64,000 bases of DNA, taken from NCBI RefSeq assembly GCF_025742995.1, contig NZ_JAOVQM010000007.1, positions 1 through 64,000 of the forward strand. Reading direction: 5' to 3'. The position numbers and the translations under genes are program-made. The notes under the pieces are model-generated. The model was not told the DNA's origin and searched no databases. It saw only the letters and a list, made by a program, of their open reading frames with translations. The stretch is from Paracholeplasma manati (GTDB lineage: Bacteria > Bacillota_I > Bacilli_A > Acholeplasmatales > UBA5453). Of the stretch, positions 9,109 through 17,772 are shown piece after piece; within the stretch, counting starts at the first letter, position 1; each line of letters starts with the position of its first letter.

Positions 9109-9132
9109 GAACTTAACCGTTCTCATTTTTTA
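9102..9132 (+). terminator. terminator overlapping the end of the second GNAT gene
   Basis: AAAATGAGAAC pairs with GTTCTCATTTT around TTAACC, then T run. The TGA stop codon of the gene is within the stem. Confidence 0.85.
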
Positions 9133-9198
9133 CGGATACAGGGGCGCATTTACCATGGGTTATGTTATAATACCTAATGGATTAATTAGAGGTTACCT

Positions 9199-10557
9199 AT
9201 GACACAAAAACTCCAAAAAAACATCTTAATCCTCACATTCCCTATCTTTATAGAACTCCTGTTCTTCATTCTCATGGGGTCTGTGGATACCTTCATGATC
9301 TCAGGATATGAGAAGGCCAATGCTTTCGCAGCTGGCAGTGTCGCTGCAGTTGGGAATGCCTCTACAGTCATCAATTTATTTGGTGTATTGATCAACATCG
9401 TCTCCGCTGGGATTTCGGTGGTCGTTTCTCAATATTTAGGTGCGAAAAACGAATCAGGGGCTAAAAAAGCCATTTTAACAGGGATTTTGATGCAAGTATT
9501 CATTGGGTTAATCATCGCGACCACACTGCTTGTTTTTGGTAACTTATTGTTTAGATTGATTGAAACACCGATTGAAATCCAACAATTATCTTATGATTAC
9601 TTATTTTATACAGCCATTTCATTATGCTTTGTTGCGATATCAAACGCGATATCATCAGCACTGAGAAGTTATGGTCATACGCATCAAGTGATGATCACCG
9701 TCATCATCGCGAACGTCTTTAACATCGTTTTTAATTTCATCTTTATCTATGGTTATCTAGGCGCACCTGAGATGGGTGTTGCTGGTGCAGCCGTGTCTAC
9801 CATGCTCATGCGTTTCCTAACCATGTTGGTCACTTTTGTGCTTTTAAAGAAAATGATTGGATTATCTATTACCAAAATACGATATGATAGAAGTAGCATG
9901 CAAAAGATCTTAAAAGTGGGGGTACCCTCCGCTTTAGAGAACATGACCTATAACCTCATGCAGTTTGTGATTTTATCGTTTGTCAATAAACTGGGTACAG
10001 AGATGATCACAACCAGAACTTATGTCAATACAGTATTATCCTATATCTTCTTATTTTCAGCCTCATTCGCCGCTGGTAACGCCATTATTACGGGTTATTA
10101 CATCGGTGAAGAAGATTATGAAGGGGCTTATAAGAACACCTTAAAAACCACAATCATGACCATAGGGGTCGTCACCATCGCCACCATTACCGTCAACTTA
10201 TTTTTACCAGTGATTGCGAAAGCACTCACCGATGATCCTGTGGTGATTAAAACCATGCATCAAATTTTCTTGTTTGTCATATTATTGGAAATTGGCCGCA
10301 GTTTGAACTTAGTCATCATCCAAGCACTACGTGCAGCTGGGGATACCACATTCCCACTCGTGATGGCGATTATATCGATGTTGGGTATCGGAATTTCAGC
10401 TTCCTTTCTTTTATCCAACACCTTACAATTGGGATTATTAGGGATTTATTTAGGCATCACTTGTGATGAATTCTTCCGCGGTATGACGATGCTCATCCGC
10501 TGGTTAAAAAAAGTATGGATGCACAAATCATTAGTCAAGGAGACCACACAATCATGA
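9199..10557 (+). CDS. MATE family multidrug/Na+ antiporter
   Basis: This 452-aa integral membrane protein has about 12 hydrophobic helices in two similar halves, the normal size and layout of the MATE/MatE (NorM/DinF-like) family. Such proteins export cationic drugs or metabolites in exchange for Na+ or H+. Typical family segments are the early SVDTFMISGY region and later GAPEMGVAGAAVST. An extended -10 box TGTTATAAT at 9163-9171 precedes it, with GAGGT before the ATG. Its stop overlaps the ATG of the uridine kinase gene (ATGA), so the two are translationally coupled. The substrate cannot be read from sequence. Confidence 0.92.
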   Translation: MTQKLQKNILILTFPIFIELLFFILMGSVDTFMISGYEKANAFAAGSVAAVGNASTVINLFGVLINIVSAGISVVVSQYLGAKNESGAKKAILTGILMQVFIGLIIATTLLVFGNLLFRLIETPIEIQQLSYDYLFYTAISLCFVAISNAISSALRSYGHTHQVMITVIIANVFNIVFNFIFIYGYLGAPEMGVAGAAVSTMLMRFLTMLVTFVLLKKMIGLSITKIRYDRSSMQKILKVGVPSALENMTYNLMQFVILSFVNKLGTEMITTRTYVNTVLSYIFLFSASFAAGNAIITGYYIGEEDYEGAYKNTLKTTIMTIGVVTIATITVNLFLPVIAKALTDDPVVIKTMHQIFLFVILLEIGRSLNLVIIQALRAAGDTTFPLVMAIISMLGIGISASFLLSNTLQLGLLGIYLGITCDEFFRGMTMLIRWLKKVWMHKSLVKETTQS

Positions 10558-11174
10558 AACCAGTCATCATGGCAGTAGCGGGCGGATCCGCTTCCGGCAA
10601 AACCACAGTCGTCAATGAAATCTTAGCGAAACTCGATTTAAAGAGTGTCGCCATCATCAAACACGATGACTATTACAAGGCACAACATGACATGAGTCTC
10701 GAAGAACGTTACCGTGTCAACTATGACCATCCAAGTTCGTTAGACAACGATCTATTGGTTTCACACATTGAAGCGTTACTCAGGGGGGAATCCATCTCTA
10801 AACCCATCTATGATTTTGAAACTTATGACCGCAGTCTTCAAACTGAAATCGTTGAACCTAAAAAAGTCATCATCCTAGAAGGCATTTTGATATTAACCGA
10901 TGAACGCATCCGTCAACTATCAGACATCAAATTATTCGTTGAACTCGATGACGATACGAGGTTCATCAGACGTCTCCAAAGAGACATCAAAGAACGTGGC
11001 AGAACCGTCGACTCTGTCATCAAACAATATTTAAACACCGTTAAGCCGATGCATCATAAGTATGTTAAACCAACCAAACGTCACGCCGATGTCATCATAC
11101 CAAATGATTATAACCATGGGGTAGCGGTAGACATCATCGTCTCAAGAATTCAAAAAATATTGGAGGAAAACTAA
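10554..11174 (+). CDS. udk: uridine kinase
   Basis: This 206-aa P-loop kinase phosphorylates uridine or cytidine in pyrimidine salvage. Walker A is GGSASGKTT at residues 10-18, followed by the DDYY and NYDHPSSLDND substrate segments and the lid region RRLQRDIKERGR, all diagnostic of Udk. The start at 10554 is chosen because AAGGAG lies 8 nt upstream and the protein then begins directly with the first beta strand; a longer frame from 10515 would lie inside the MATE gene. It overlaps both neighbours (ATGA upstream, TAATG downstream), forming a four-gene operon with mtnN and a DJ-1-like gene. Confidence 0.95.
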   Translation: MKPVIMAVAGGSASGKTTVVNEILAKLDLKSVAIIKHDDYYKAQHDMSLEERYRVNYDHPSSLDNDLLVSHIEALLRGESISKPIYDFETYDRSLQTEIVEPKKVIILEGILILTDERIRQLSDIKLFVELDDDTRFIRRLQRDIKERGRTVDSVIKQYLNTVKPMHHKYVKPTKRHADVIIPNDYNHGVAVDIIVSRIQKILEEN

Positions 11175-11812
11175 TGATTTTAATCATTGGTGCGATGGCC
11201 TCAGAAACGGACGCCATTAGCCATTTAGTAACCAACCCTGACAACTTCACCTTAAACGGTAAAAACGTGGTTACAGGCGAAATAAACGGGCATTCAGTGA
11301 TGATTATGACAACAGGTGTTGGTAAAGTCAACGCTGCGTTTGGACTCACTTCCGTATTATCGACCTATAAAGTCGATTATATTATCAACGTTGGATTGGT
11401 CGGGGGTTTTAAACCACTGAATCCTGGGGATATGGTGTTCATCCAATCGGCAACCTATCACGATTTTGATTTATCTATTTTTGGTTATGATAAAGGTCAA
11501 GTACCCCAATTACCTACAAATTATTTACCAGATCATAACATCACCAAACAAGTCCAATCCAAATTGAATTTAACTGAAACAAAACTCTATACAGGGGATA
11601 CCTTTTTAACAGAAGTCATTGAACCCAACAGTGTATGTGATATGGAAGGGGCAGCCTATTTCCAAGTCGCACATCTATTGAATACGCCGATGATTTCGGT
11701 TAAAATCATCTCAGACATCGTAGGCGAACCTTCACAGTTAGAAGACTACAGTGTCTTTGAAGCACAATGCAGCATCCGTTTTAAATCTTTGATTGAACAA
11801 ATACTCTTTTAG
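11174..11812 (+). CDS. mtnN: 5'-methylthioadenosine/S-adenosylhomocysteine nucleosidase
   Basis: This 212-aa nucleosidase cleaves adenine from MTA and SAH, recycling by-products of polyamine synthesis and methylation. The catalytic layout is visible: the early Glu in GAMASETD (E11), the phosphorylase-fold strand TGVGKVNAA, the ribose-binding CDMEGAA (E158) and the late ISDIVGE Asp. It is slightly shorter than the E. coli enzyme (232 aa). The ATG overlaps the stop of udk. A potABCD polyamine importer lies 9 kb away. Confidence 0.93.
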   Translation: MILIIGAMASETDAISHLVTNPDNFTLNGKNVVTGEINGHSVMIMTTGVGKVNAAFGLTSVLSTYKVDYIINVGLVGGFKPLNPGDMVFIQSATYHDFDLSIFGYDKGQVPQLPTNYLPDHNITKQVQSKLNLTETKLYTGDTFLTEVIEPNSVCDMEGAAYFQVAHLLNTPMISVKIISDIVGEPSQLEDYSVFEAQCSIRFKSLIEQILF

Positions 11813-11821
11813 GAGGTTCCT

Positions 11822-12367
11822 ATGAAAGGTTTACTCATCTTATCCGATTTTTGTGAAGACACCGAAGCACTATCGACCAGAGCTTTATTAAAAAGAGCTC
11901 AAATCGCAGTGGATACCGTAACCATTAACCCTTCAAAAATGATTACTACAGGTTATGGTTTACAAGTGATGGTAGATTATCACTCGGATGAAATTGACTT
12001 CGAAGATTATGATTTCTTGATTGTCCCTGGTGGTAAATATGTTGCTCAAATCATCGACCAAGATACCTTCATTAAGTCGACCGTGAAAACATTTGAGAAG
12101 GATCAAAAACTCATTTGTGCGATTTGTGCAGGTCCACGCTTTTTAGGGGAAATGGGTGTCTTAAAAAACAAGCAATATACCATCTATCCAGGCAATCAAA
12201 ATGACGCTTTTGAAGGGGTCTATCATCCAGAGTTAAAAGCAGTCACGGACGGCCTTGTTATCACAGCAAGAGGTGCTGGTGCAACCCTCGATTTTGCCTA
12301 TGAAATCATCCGCTATATTCAAGGCGAAGCAGCAGCCAAAAAGATCCTCCAAAACATCGCATATTAA
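11822..12367 (+). CDS. DJ-1/PfpI family protein
   Basis: This 181-aa protein has the DJ-1/PfpI class-I amidotransferase-like fold with the nucleophile-elbow Cys in CAICAGPR (Cys102) and the FLIVPGG strand before it. Family members act as glyoxalases/deglycases, chaperones or proteases; DJ-1-like 4-methyl-5-thiazole enzymes (ThiJ/YajL) are the nearest by size. It ends the MATE-udk-mtnN operon with a GGAGG ribosome site 9 bp after mtnN. The precise role is open. Confidence 0.9.
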   Translation: MKGLLILSDFCEDTEALSTRALLKRAQIAVDTVTINPSKMITTGYGLQVMVDYHSDEIDFEDYDFLIVPGGKYVAQIIDQDTFIKSTVKTFEKDQKLICAICAGPRFLGEMGVLKNKQYTIYPGNQNDAFEGVYHPELKAVTDGLVITARGAGATLDFAYEIIRYIQGEAAAKKILQNIAY

Positions 12368-12392
12368 TTTGAATTAATATGTATAAATTATA

Positions 12393-12430
12393 TTGACAAA
12401 CGCATTTTTATTGGTATAATAGTAAATGCG
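12393..12430 (+). promoter_or_regulatory. tRNA operon promoter inside an inverted repeat
   Basis: TTGACA (12393-12398) and TATAAT (12415-12420) are 16 bp apart. CGCATTT (12401-12407) and AAATGCG (12424-12430) flank the -10 box, the same design as at the tRNA-Cys promoter. Confidence 0.88.
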
Positions 12431-12443
12431 CTTGTTTAAATGT

Positions 12444-12519
12444 GGCCCGTTGGAGAAACGGTTAACTCACATGCCTTTCACGCATGCATTCACGGGTTCG
12501 AATCCCGTACGGGTCACCA
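12444..12519 (+). tRNA. tRNA-Glu (TTC)
   Basis: Acceptor GGCCCGT pairs with ACGGGTC; anticodon TTC at 12477-12479 lies in the CTTTCAC loop; CCA is encoded. First gene of a four-tRNA operon. Confidence 0.96.
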
Positions 12520-12526
12520 AAAAGTT

Positions 12527-12603
12527 GTACTCATAGCTCAATTGGATAGAGCGCTTGACTACGGATCAAGAGGTTGGGGGTTCAAGTCCTCCTGGGTACG
12601 CCA
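12527..12603 (+). tRNA. tRNA-Arg (ACG)
   Basis: Acceptor GTACTCA pairs with TGGGTAC; anticodon ACG at 12561-12563 (read as ICG after deamination); CCA is encoded. Second gene of the operon. Confidence 0.96.
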
Positions 12604-12611
12604 TATTTTAT

Positions 12612-12688
12612 CGGGAAGTAGCTTAGCTTGGTAGAGCGCCTGGCTTGGGACCAGGAGGTCGCAGGTTCAAATCCTGTCTTCCCGACCA
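12612..12688 (+). tRNA. tRNA-Pro (TGG)
   Basis: Acceptor CGGGAAG pairs with CTTCCCG; anticodon TGG at 12646-12648 in the CTTGGGA loop; CCA is encoded. Third gene of the operon. Confidence 0.96.
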
Positions 12689-12693
12689 TTTTT

Positions 12694-12767
12694 GCGGGTG
12701 TAGTTCAATGGTAGAACCCCAGCCTTCCAAGCTGATGACGTCGGTTCGATCCCGATCACCCGCTCCA
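12694..12767 (+). tRNA. tRNA-Gly (TCC)
   Basis: Acceptor GCGGGTG pairs with CACCCGC; anticodon TCC at 12726-12728; CCA is encoded. Last gene of the operon; a terminator follows 11 bp later. Confidence 0.96.
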
Positions 12768-12778
12768 ATGTACATATC

Positions 12779-12808
12779 AAATCACCAATATTTGGTGATT
12801 TTTTTTCT
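12779..12808 (+). terminator. terminator of the four-tRNA operon
   Basis: AAATCACCAA pairs with TTGGTGATTT around a short loop, then a run of T. Confidence 0.88.
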
Positions 12809-12848
12809 GTTTTAGATGTTATAATATCTCATGTTAAGGGGATTTCCT

Positions 12849-13688
12849 ATGAAAGTTATTAATAATCAATCACGCATTCAAACCACATATCTTTGGTGGC
12901 TTGTTTTTATCAATATCATTGTTTTAACCGTAGGATGGCTTCATCAAGACTGGTTGGGATTTGGGGCTGCCATCCTCATCAATATGCCCATCAACTTATG
13001 CATCTTGAAACGATATCGAAAAAAACTCAAAACCCATCGCGATTACATCAGTATCAATATGGGGGCTTTTCGCCATACCAAACCCAAAAGTTATTATGAA
13101 ATTCCACTCGTGGATATCGAACACTTCTATGTGAAGCCACATCCGAAAAACAAACGTTATCAACGGGTCATCCAAGTCGTATTTGATCGAACAAAGTCTT
13201 ATGAGTTTGTGATCGACAGAAGTCAGTTATTACCACTAGAAACCTTGGTTAGAAGACCCCTTAATCACTCACTCATGCAAAAGAGAACTCATTATAAACA
13301 ACCAAAACAACCTCGTTTTATTTGGTTTCAGTTGATGGGTTCAGTGTTGGGTGTAGGCTTGTCTGCTTTAGGTATTTTGTTGTACACACAACAAACCAAT
13401 GCGTGGGTCAATAACCTCATGATTGGACTCATTGTTTTATACGCATTAGGTCATTTTTATTCTTTCTTAGACCATACCGATCCATGGTATGTCAAACTTG
13501 CACAAAGCTTTTTTGGGATGATCATATACATTTTGATTGTGACTTCTGTCATAACGTTATTTTCTAATTTCATTTTAGAAGCCCCATTTTCCATGATTTA
13601 TTTGACCTATGCCACCTATGCATTATCTGCCTTTGTGGTGGTGGTTTTGATATTTATGGCGTCACTTTACGCACTCGCCCATGCTTAG
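12849..13688 (+). CDS. membrane protein of unknown function
   Basis: I do not recognise this 279-aa protein. It has two N-terminal hydrophobic helices (about residues 13-50), a soluble basic middle part of about 100 residues that looks like a small beta domain (PH-like, as in YdbT-type proteins; inference only), and four C-terminal helices (about 155-275). The start at 12849 is chosen because the -10 box TATAAT at 12820-12825 puts the transcript start near 12832, after the upstream in-frame ATG at 12831; AAGGGGAT lies 7 nt before the chosen ATG. The next gene follows after 12 bp. Confidence 0.78.
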   Translation: MKVINNQSRIQTTYLWWLVFINIIVLTVGWLHQDWLGFGAAILINMPINLCILKRYRKKLKTHRDYISINMGAFRHTKPKSYYEIPLVDIEHFYVKPHPKNKRYQRVIQVVFDRTKSYEFVIDRSQLLPLETLVRRPLNHSLMQKRTHYKQPKQPRFIWFQLMGSVLGVGLSALGILLYTQQTNAWVNNLMIGLIVLYALGHFYSFLDHTDPWYVKLAQSFFGMIIYILIVTSVITLFSNFILEAPFSMIYLTYATYALSAFVVVVLIFMASLYALAHA

Positions 13689-13700
13689 GAGGGAAAACCC

Positions 13701-14447
13701 ATGCCTTACCCCATTTTAGAATTTGATGATCACGATGATGTGTTCATCAAACCCTATTTTAATGTCCTAGACTTACCAAAAGTAGAAAATTTGATCATTA
13801 CTTTCTTCAAAGAAGTTGTCAATGAATTGCTCGAAAACAAAGCCATCGACGTCTATATGCATCTTAAAGGTGAGAATGACTATACGTTCTATAAGTTTGT
13901 CAACGATGACACCTTGATATTTCATGGGGGTATCGGCGGACCGCTTTGTGGTGGGATGATGGAAGAAGCCATCGCGATGGGTATAAAGCGCATCCTCTTT
14001 TGTGGCGGTGGTGGCATCCTCAAACAAATGCCTGTAGGACATTGTATCGTTATTGATAGTGCCATTCGCGATGAAGGCACGAGTTATCATTATGCGAAGC
14101 CATCCCGAGAAATGGTGGTAGACCCAAACATCGTGAACATATTAGATCAAGGTTTGAACCGCTTGAATGTACCACATGTGGTGGGGAAAACATGGACGAC
14201 CGATGCTTTTTACCGTGAAACGAAAGATCGTGTCCAAAGAAGACGTGAAGAAGGCGCGATTTTGGTTGAAATGGAACAAGCCTCTTTAATTGCTATAGCA
14301 CAATTTCGAAAAGTCAAATACGGTGCCATCTGTTACGCGGGTGATGACTTAACATCGGACGTTTGGGATTCTAGACAATGGAAGTCCCGTCAAAGCGTAC
14401 GCAGTTTACTCGTATCGGTTTGTCAAGAACTTGTGAAAACCATCTAG
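13701..14447 (+). CDS. nucleoside phosphorylase (PNP/UDP family)
   Basis: This 248-aa protein is a trimeric-type purine/uridine phosphorylase homologue that would split nucleosides with phosphate into base and ribose-1-phosphate. The family pattern is visible: GGIGGPLCGGMMEEAIAMG (phosphate/ribose region, about residues 75-93), the central CGGGGIL strand and VEMEQASLIAIA, matching the M-E ribose-binding motif. The late Asp in AGDD fits the base-binding residue. It may be specific for uridine or for purines; this cannot be read directly. Strong AGGAGGG precedes the ATG. It fits the nucleoside-salvage theme with udk and the surface 5'-nucleotidase. Confidence 0.87.
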   Translation: MPYPILEFDDHDDVFIKPYFNVLDLPKVENLIITFFKEVVNELLENKAIDVYMHLKGENDYTFYKFVNDDTLIFHGGIGGPLCGGMMEEAIAMGIKRILFCGGGGILKQMPVGHCIVIDSAIRDEGTSYHYAKPSREMVVDPNIVNILDQGLNRLNVPHVVGKTWTTDAFYRETKDRVQRRREEGAILVEMEQASLIAIAQFRKVKYGAICYAGDDLTSDVWDSRQWKSRQSVRSLLVSVCQELVKTI

Positions 14448-14464
14448 GCTAATGACGCTAGATT

Positions 14465-14473
14465 TGTTATAAT
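14465..14473 (+). promoter_or_regulatory. extended -10 promoter of the Nudix gene
   Basis: TGTTATAAT with no clear -35; one of eight copies of this 9-mer found upstream of genes in the window. Confidence 0.6.
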
Positions 14474-14499
14474 GAGTTGGGTTATAAGGGGTTGAAAAG

Positions 14500-15033
14500 A
14501 TGGCACTAAATGAAGTACACAAGTTTGAGCTGTTCGATGCGTATGACATCGATGAAAACAAACTCAATATCGATATGGTCAGAGGTGAGTCTCATCCAGA
14601 GGGTCAATACCACATTGTGGTAGAAATCATCACGATGAATGAGAAAGGTGAAATCTTATTGACCAAACGTCACCCACGTAAAATCTTTGGTGAATATTGG
14701 GAGATTACGGGCGGGTCGGTTTTAAAGGGCGAAGATGTCTTAACCGGCGCTGCTCGAGAACTAGAAGAAGAAACCGGATTAAAAGCCAATCCGAAAGATT
14801 TTATACCGATTTTTAGAGAAATCTTTTATGATGGGATATTTAGAGGATTTTTCCATCAAATCGATACCTCAAACCAAACATTTAAAATCCAAGATGAAGA
14901 AGTGATCGATTATCGCTGGATTTCGAAATGTGATTTTATCGAAACCATTTGTAACGACCATTTTGTCCCACACTCGAAAAATCGGATTTTACGCGCATGG
15001 GCTAATTTAGAACCATTGATATTTTGTGAATAG
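14500..15033 (+). CDS. Nudix hydrolase
   Basis: This 177-aa protein carries a complete Nudix box: G72-x5-E78-x7-REL-E-EE-x-GL (residues 72-94), the Mg-binding helix that hydrolyses nucleoside diphosphates linked to another moiety. The layout with an N-terminal leader of about 35 residues and an FFYDG-type strand resembles the YfcD/isopentenyl-diphosphate-isomerase-like subgroup of Nudix proteins, but substrate prediction is unsafe. AAGGGG precedes the ATG and a terminator follows directly, so it is a single-gene unit. Confidence 0.9.
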   Translation: MALNEVHKFELFDAYDIDENKLNIDMVRGESHPEGQYHIVVEIITMNEKGEILLTKRHPRKIFGEYWEITGGSVLKGEDVLTGAARELEEETGLKANPKDFIPIFREIFYDGIFRGFFHQIDTSNQTFKIQDEEVIDYRWISKCDFIETICNDHFVPHSKNRILRAWANLEPLIFCE

Positions 15034-15037
15034 CATT

Positions 15038-15068
15038 TGGCACACTTAGTGTGCCATTTATTTTTTTG
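15038..15068 (+). terminator. terminator after Nudix gene
   Basis: TGGCACAC pairs with GTGTGCCA around a 3-nt loop, then T run. Confidence 0.85.
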
Positions 15069-15151
15069 AGACACATACTCAAAAAAACACCATAATTATT
15101 TGATTTATAGACGATTTTGTGACAAAATTAATATAAACAGGAGGTCTAGAT

Positions 15152-15838
15152 ATGCAAGATTTTATCATTGAAAACGGCATTTATATTCTCATTGGATTGG
15201 TTCTTATTTTTGTGGTTGTTACATTTTTGTTATCCCGTAAACCAGAAAAACAAGATAAACCAGTAGTACCAGTGAATAAGGAAAGTGAGCCAGTTGAGCC
15301 TGAAAAAGTAGAAGAACAACCGGCAGTTGTAGAAAATGTAGTTGTTGAAGCACCTGTCACAGAAAGTGTGCCTGAGGTCATTGAAACACCGGTAAAACAA
15401 GTGGAAGAACCGATTGTAGAACCAACCCCTGAAGTTAAACCTACGGTTGTTGAAGAACCTAAACCAGAGGCAGTAAAACCAAAAGCGAAACCAGCGTCTG
15501 AACCTAAACCGAAGGTAGCTAAATCCAAATCAGAACCCGTTAAAGCACCGGCTGCACCAGCATCAGAACCCGTTGATGAAGATGATGATGAAGAAGCCGC
15601 CCTTAAACGTGTGGTTAAAAACCCTAAATATCACATTTCGATGAACAAAGATGATCAAAGCCCTTACTTCAAGAAATGGCGCGTACGTAAAGAAGGTTCA
15701 ACCAAGACCATCAAGTATTTTGACACCCAAAAAGAAGCGATTGCTTACGCGACTGATTTGGCTGAAAAAGCCAATACCAGTGTGGTCATACACAAAGTGG
15801 ATGGATCCATCCGTAAACAGGATTACTCTAAGAAATAA
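15152..15838 (+). CDS. membrane-anchored DUF2188 protein with Pro/Glu/Lys-rich linker
   Basis: This 228-aa protein has one N-terminal membrane helix (residues about 9-28), a low-complexity linker of about 115 residues built from repeated P, V, E and K (about 32-150), and a C-terminal DUF2188 domain (about 157-225, with YHISMNKDDQSPYFKKWRVR and QKEAIAYA). DUF2188 is a small DRBM-like fold of unknown role found in many Bacilli. The basic domain could bind nucleic acid or anionic polymers near the membrane; that is inference. GGAGGTC precedes the ATG. Confidence 0.85.
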   Translation: MQDFIIENGIYILIGLVLIFVVVTFLLSRKPEKQDKPVVPVNKESEPVEPEKVEEQPAVVENVVVEAPVTESVPEVIETPVKQVEEPIVEPTPEVKPTVVEEPKPEAVKPKAKPASEPKPKVAKSKSEPVKAPAAPASEPVDEDDDEEAALKRVVKNPKYHISMNKDDQSPYFKKWRVRKEGSTKTIKYFDTQKEAIAYATDLAEKANTSVVIHKVDGSIRKQDYSKK

Positions 15839-15849
15839 CACACAATCAT

Positions 15850-15878
15850 TACCAGTCCGAGTGACTGGTATTTTTTTT
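15850..15878 (+). terminator. terminator after DUF2188 gene
   Basis: TACCAGTC pairs with GACTGGTA around a 5-nt loop, then eight T. Confidence 0.87.
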
Positions 15879-15894
15879 GAGCAAATCCCATGAT

Positions 15895-15917
15895 ATTTCG
15901 AAATCGAAATGATATCA
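15895..15917 (+). promoter_or_regulatory. palindrome before the flavin monooxygenase gene
   Basis: ATTTCG and CGAAAT (15895-15910) form a dyad with an AAAT centre, just before a possible -10 box TATCAT (15912-15917). It has the size of a regulator-binding site. No regulator gene is adjacent. Confidence 0.35.
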
Positions 15918-15939
15918 TAAGAATGAGGTGAATAAACAT

Positions 15940-16998
15940 ATGTCTAAATTTGAACTTGGTATCACAACCTTCGCTGAAGTGATGCCAGATTTACATACCG
16001 GAAAAACCATATCTTATGATGAAAGAATCAACCAACTGATCGATGAAATCGTCTTAGCAGACCAAGTCGGTCTCGATTACTACGGGATTGGTGAACACCA
16101 CCGAAAAGATTTCGCTGCTTCAGCCCCACACACCATCTTAGCGGCTGCTTCCAGATTGACTAAAAACATTAAGTTGGGTTCCGCAGTTACGGTACTATCC
16201 TCAGAAGATCCTGTCCGTGTATACCAAAATTTCGCGACATTGAATGCCTTATCTAAGGGTCGTGCAGAAATCATGGCAGGGCGTGGATCATTCATCGAAT
16301 CATTTCCATTATTTGGCTATGATCTCAATCAATACGACCGCTTGTTTTCGGAAAAACTCGATTTACTCTTACAAATTCGGGACCATGAAATTGTTCATTT
16401 TGATGGAAAAACACGTGCACCCATCGATGGGTTAGGGGTGTATCCGAGAACCGACTACCCACTGCCAATTCAAGTCGCTGTGGGTGGTACACCAGCGTCT
16501 GTAGTGCGTGCAGCGAATTATGGATTACCGCTATTCTTAGCCATCATCGGTGGCTATCCAAGGATGTTTTCACCACTGGTTGATCTGTACAAGAAAACCT
16601 ATAAAGAACGTGGATATGGTGTCAATCAAATGCATATATCGGTGCATTCTCATGGATACATCGCTGAGGATATGACAGAAGCTACAGAAACGTATTTTCC
16701 ATCCATCAAACAAGCGATGGACATCATTGGTAAAGAACGTGGGTGGTCTACGTATACCAGAAGTACTTATGACGCTGCACGTTCCTTAGAAGGTGCGCTG
16801 TTTGTCGGTGATCCAGCATGGGTTGCGAAAAAGATATTACACTTAAGAAAAACCTTAGGTATTAACCGGTTTGCACTCCATGTACCGGTTGGTCAACTCG
16901 ATCATGATAAAGTCATGAAAACCATCGAACTCTTGGGCACCAAAGTGAAACCAATCATTGACCAAGCGATTGCTTTAGAAAAAAGTGAACTAAAATAA
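15940..16998 (+). CDS. luciferase-like flavin-dependent monooxygenase (LLM class)
   Basis: This 352-aa protein has the bacterial-luciferase TIM-barrel fold: the early GITTFAE strand, YYGIGEHHRKDF, the LGSAVTVLSSEDPVRVYQNFATLNALSKGRAEIMAGRGS block typical of this family, and a late GDPAWVAKKI segment. Members use reduced FMN and oxygen, or F420. Substrate unknown; the group with EHH is common in Bacilli and often annotated as alkanal or FMN-dependent oxidoreductase. The start is 15940, because GAGGTG at 15925-15930 fits as its ribosome site, whereas an in-frame GTG at 15928 lies inside it. Confidence 0.9.
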   Translation: MSKFELGITTFAEVMPDLHTGKTISYDERINQLIDEIVLADQVGLDYYGIGEHHRKDFAASAPHTILAAASRLTKNIKLGSAVTVLSSEDPVRVYQNFATLNALSKGRAEIMAGRGSFIESFPLFGYDLNQYDRLFSEKLDLLLQIRDHEIVHFDGKTRAPIDGLGVYPRTDYPLPIQVAVGGTPASVVRAANYGLPLFLAIIGGYPRMFSPLVDLYKKTYKERGYGVNQMHISVHSHGYIAEDMTEATETYFPSIKQAMDIIGKERGWSTYTRSTYDAARSLEGALFVGDPAWVAKKILHLRKTLGINRFALHVPVGQLDHDKVMKTIELLGTKVKPIIDQAIALEKSELK

Positions 16999-17033
16999 AC
17001 CAATCTATCGTATAATAACCTTGAGGTGATTTT

Positions 17034-17624
17034 GTGAAATCTTATGACCATATCCCTGAAGGGTATCAATTGACTTATGATTTGCATTTGCTTAAAAACA
17101 CGAAGGTATTTGCGCTTTTAAATATCTTACAAGTGGTATTGATTTTACCATTTATACCAGGCTTCTTGTTTTTAAACTGGTTGGATTTATTTTCATATGA
17201 ACGTATTGTGTCTGGTGTCATTTTGTTATTGATTCCAGCGATGATTGTCATGATTGTAATTCACGAACTGATTCACGGCTTCTTTTTCAAAAAATTCAGT
17301 GGAAAGAGAGTCAAATACCAATTTCATGGATGGGCTGCTAGCGCATCCACCCCAGGCATTTATTATCGAAAAAAATATTATCTAATCATCGGATTAGCCC
17401 CAGCAGTGTTATTGAATACCCTATTCTTGATAGGAACCTTCCTATTACCCAACCCACTAAACACCTTAAGTTACTTTTTACTCGCTATACATGTTTCATC
17501 GTGCGTAGGTGATTTCTATGTATCTTGGATACTCAGAAAGTATCCCGAAGATGCTTATATAGAAGATACAGGTGTGGGCTTGAAAATCTATGAATATCAC
17601 GAAGCAGATATTCAATTTGAGTAA
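17034..17624 (+). CDS. DUF3267 family membrane protein (putative zincin peptidase)
   Basis: This 196-aa protein has four membrane helices and an HELIH motif (about residue 80) in the second, matching DUF3267, a family of predicted membrane metalloproteases in Firmicutes. The HExxH would bind zinc; a third ligand is probably in the later CVGDFY segment. The start is GTG, supported by GAGGTGA 5 nt upstream and TATAAT at 17011-17016; no ATG fits. Its substrate is unknown. It is not obviously in an operon. Confidence 0.85.
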   Translation: MKSYDHIPEGYQLTYDLHLLKNTKVFALLNILQVVLILPFIPGFLFLNWLDLFSYERIVSGVILLLIPAMIVMIVIHELIHGFFFKKFSGKRVKYQFHGWAASASTPGIYYRKKYYLIIGLAPAVLLNTLFLIGTFLLPNPLNTLSYFLLAIHVSSCVGDFYVSWILRKYPEDAYIEDTGVGLKIYEYHEADIQFE

Positions 17625-17659
17625 TCTATTCATAATTTTTGGAGATTAAGGGATATCAT

Positions 17660-17687
17660 TTGAATTGTGCGTTTGATACATGTAAAA
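17660..17687 (+). promoter_or_regulatory. predicted promoter of the AhpD-like gene
   Basis: TTGAAT and TAAAAT are 16 bp apart, with TG before the -10. It would give a leader of about 95 nt before the AhpD-like gene. Confidence 0.5.
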
Positions 17688-17740
17688 TGAAATCAATCCG
17701 ATGATAGATAGCCTGCAAACTTTTGTCATCAAATCACAAA

Positions 17741-17772
17741 GATACCATGACGCAGACATGGTATTCTTTTTT
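17741..17772 (+). terminator. terminator hairpin in the leader of the AhpD-like gene
   Basis: GATACCATG pairs with CATGGTATT around a 7-nt loop, then CTTTTTTC; the ribosome site AAGGAGG starts one base later. It could end upstream transcripts or act as an attenuator. Confidence 0.7.

Noticed and set aside
12440-12634. 64-codon open frame
   Set aside because: It runs through the tRNA-Glu and tRNA-Arg genes and has no ribosome site; chance frame.
14500-15033. Isopentenyl-diphosphate isomerase
   Set aside because: The Nudix box is standard, and the specific Cys and Glu pattern of IDI type 1 could not be confirmed; kept as a general Nudix hydrolase.
15152-15560. Coding repeat or mobile repeat in the P/E/K-rich stretch
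   Set aside because: It is a low-complexity linker in one protein, without exact nucleotide repeats.
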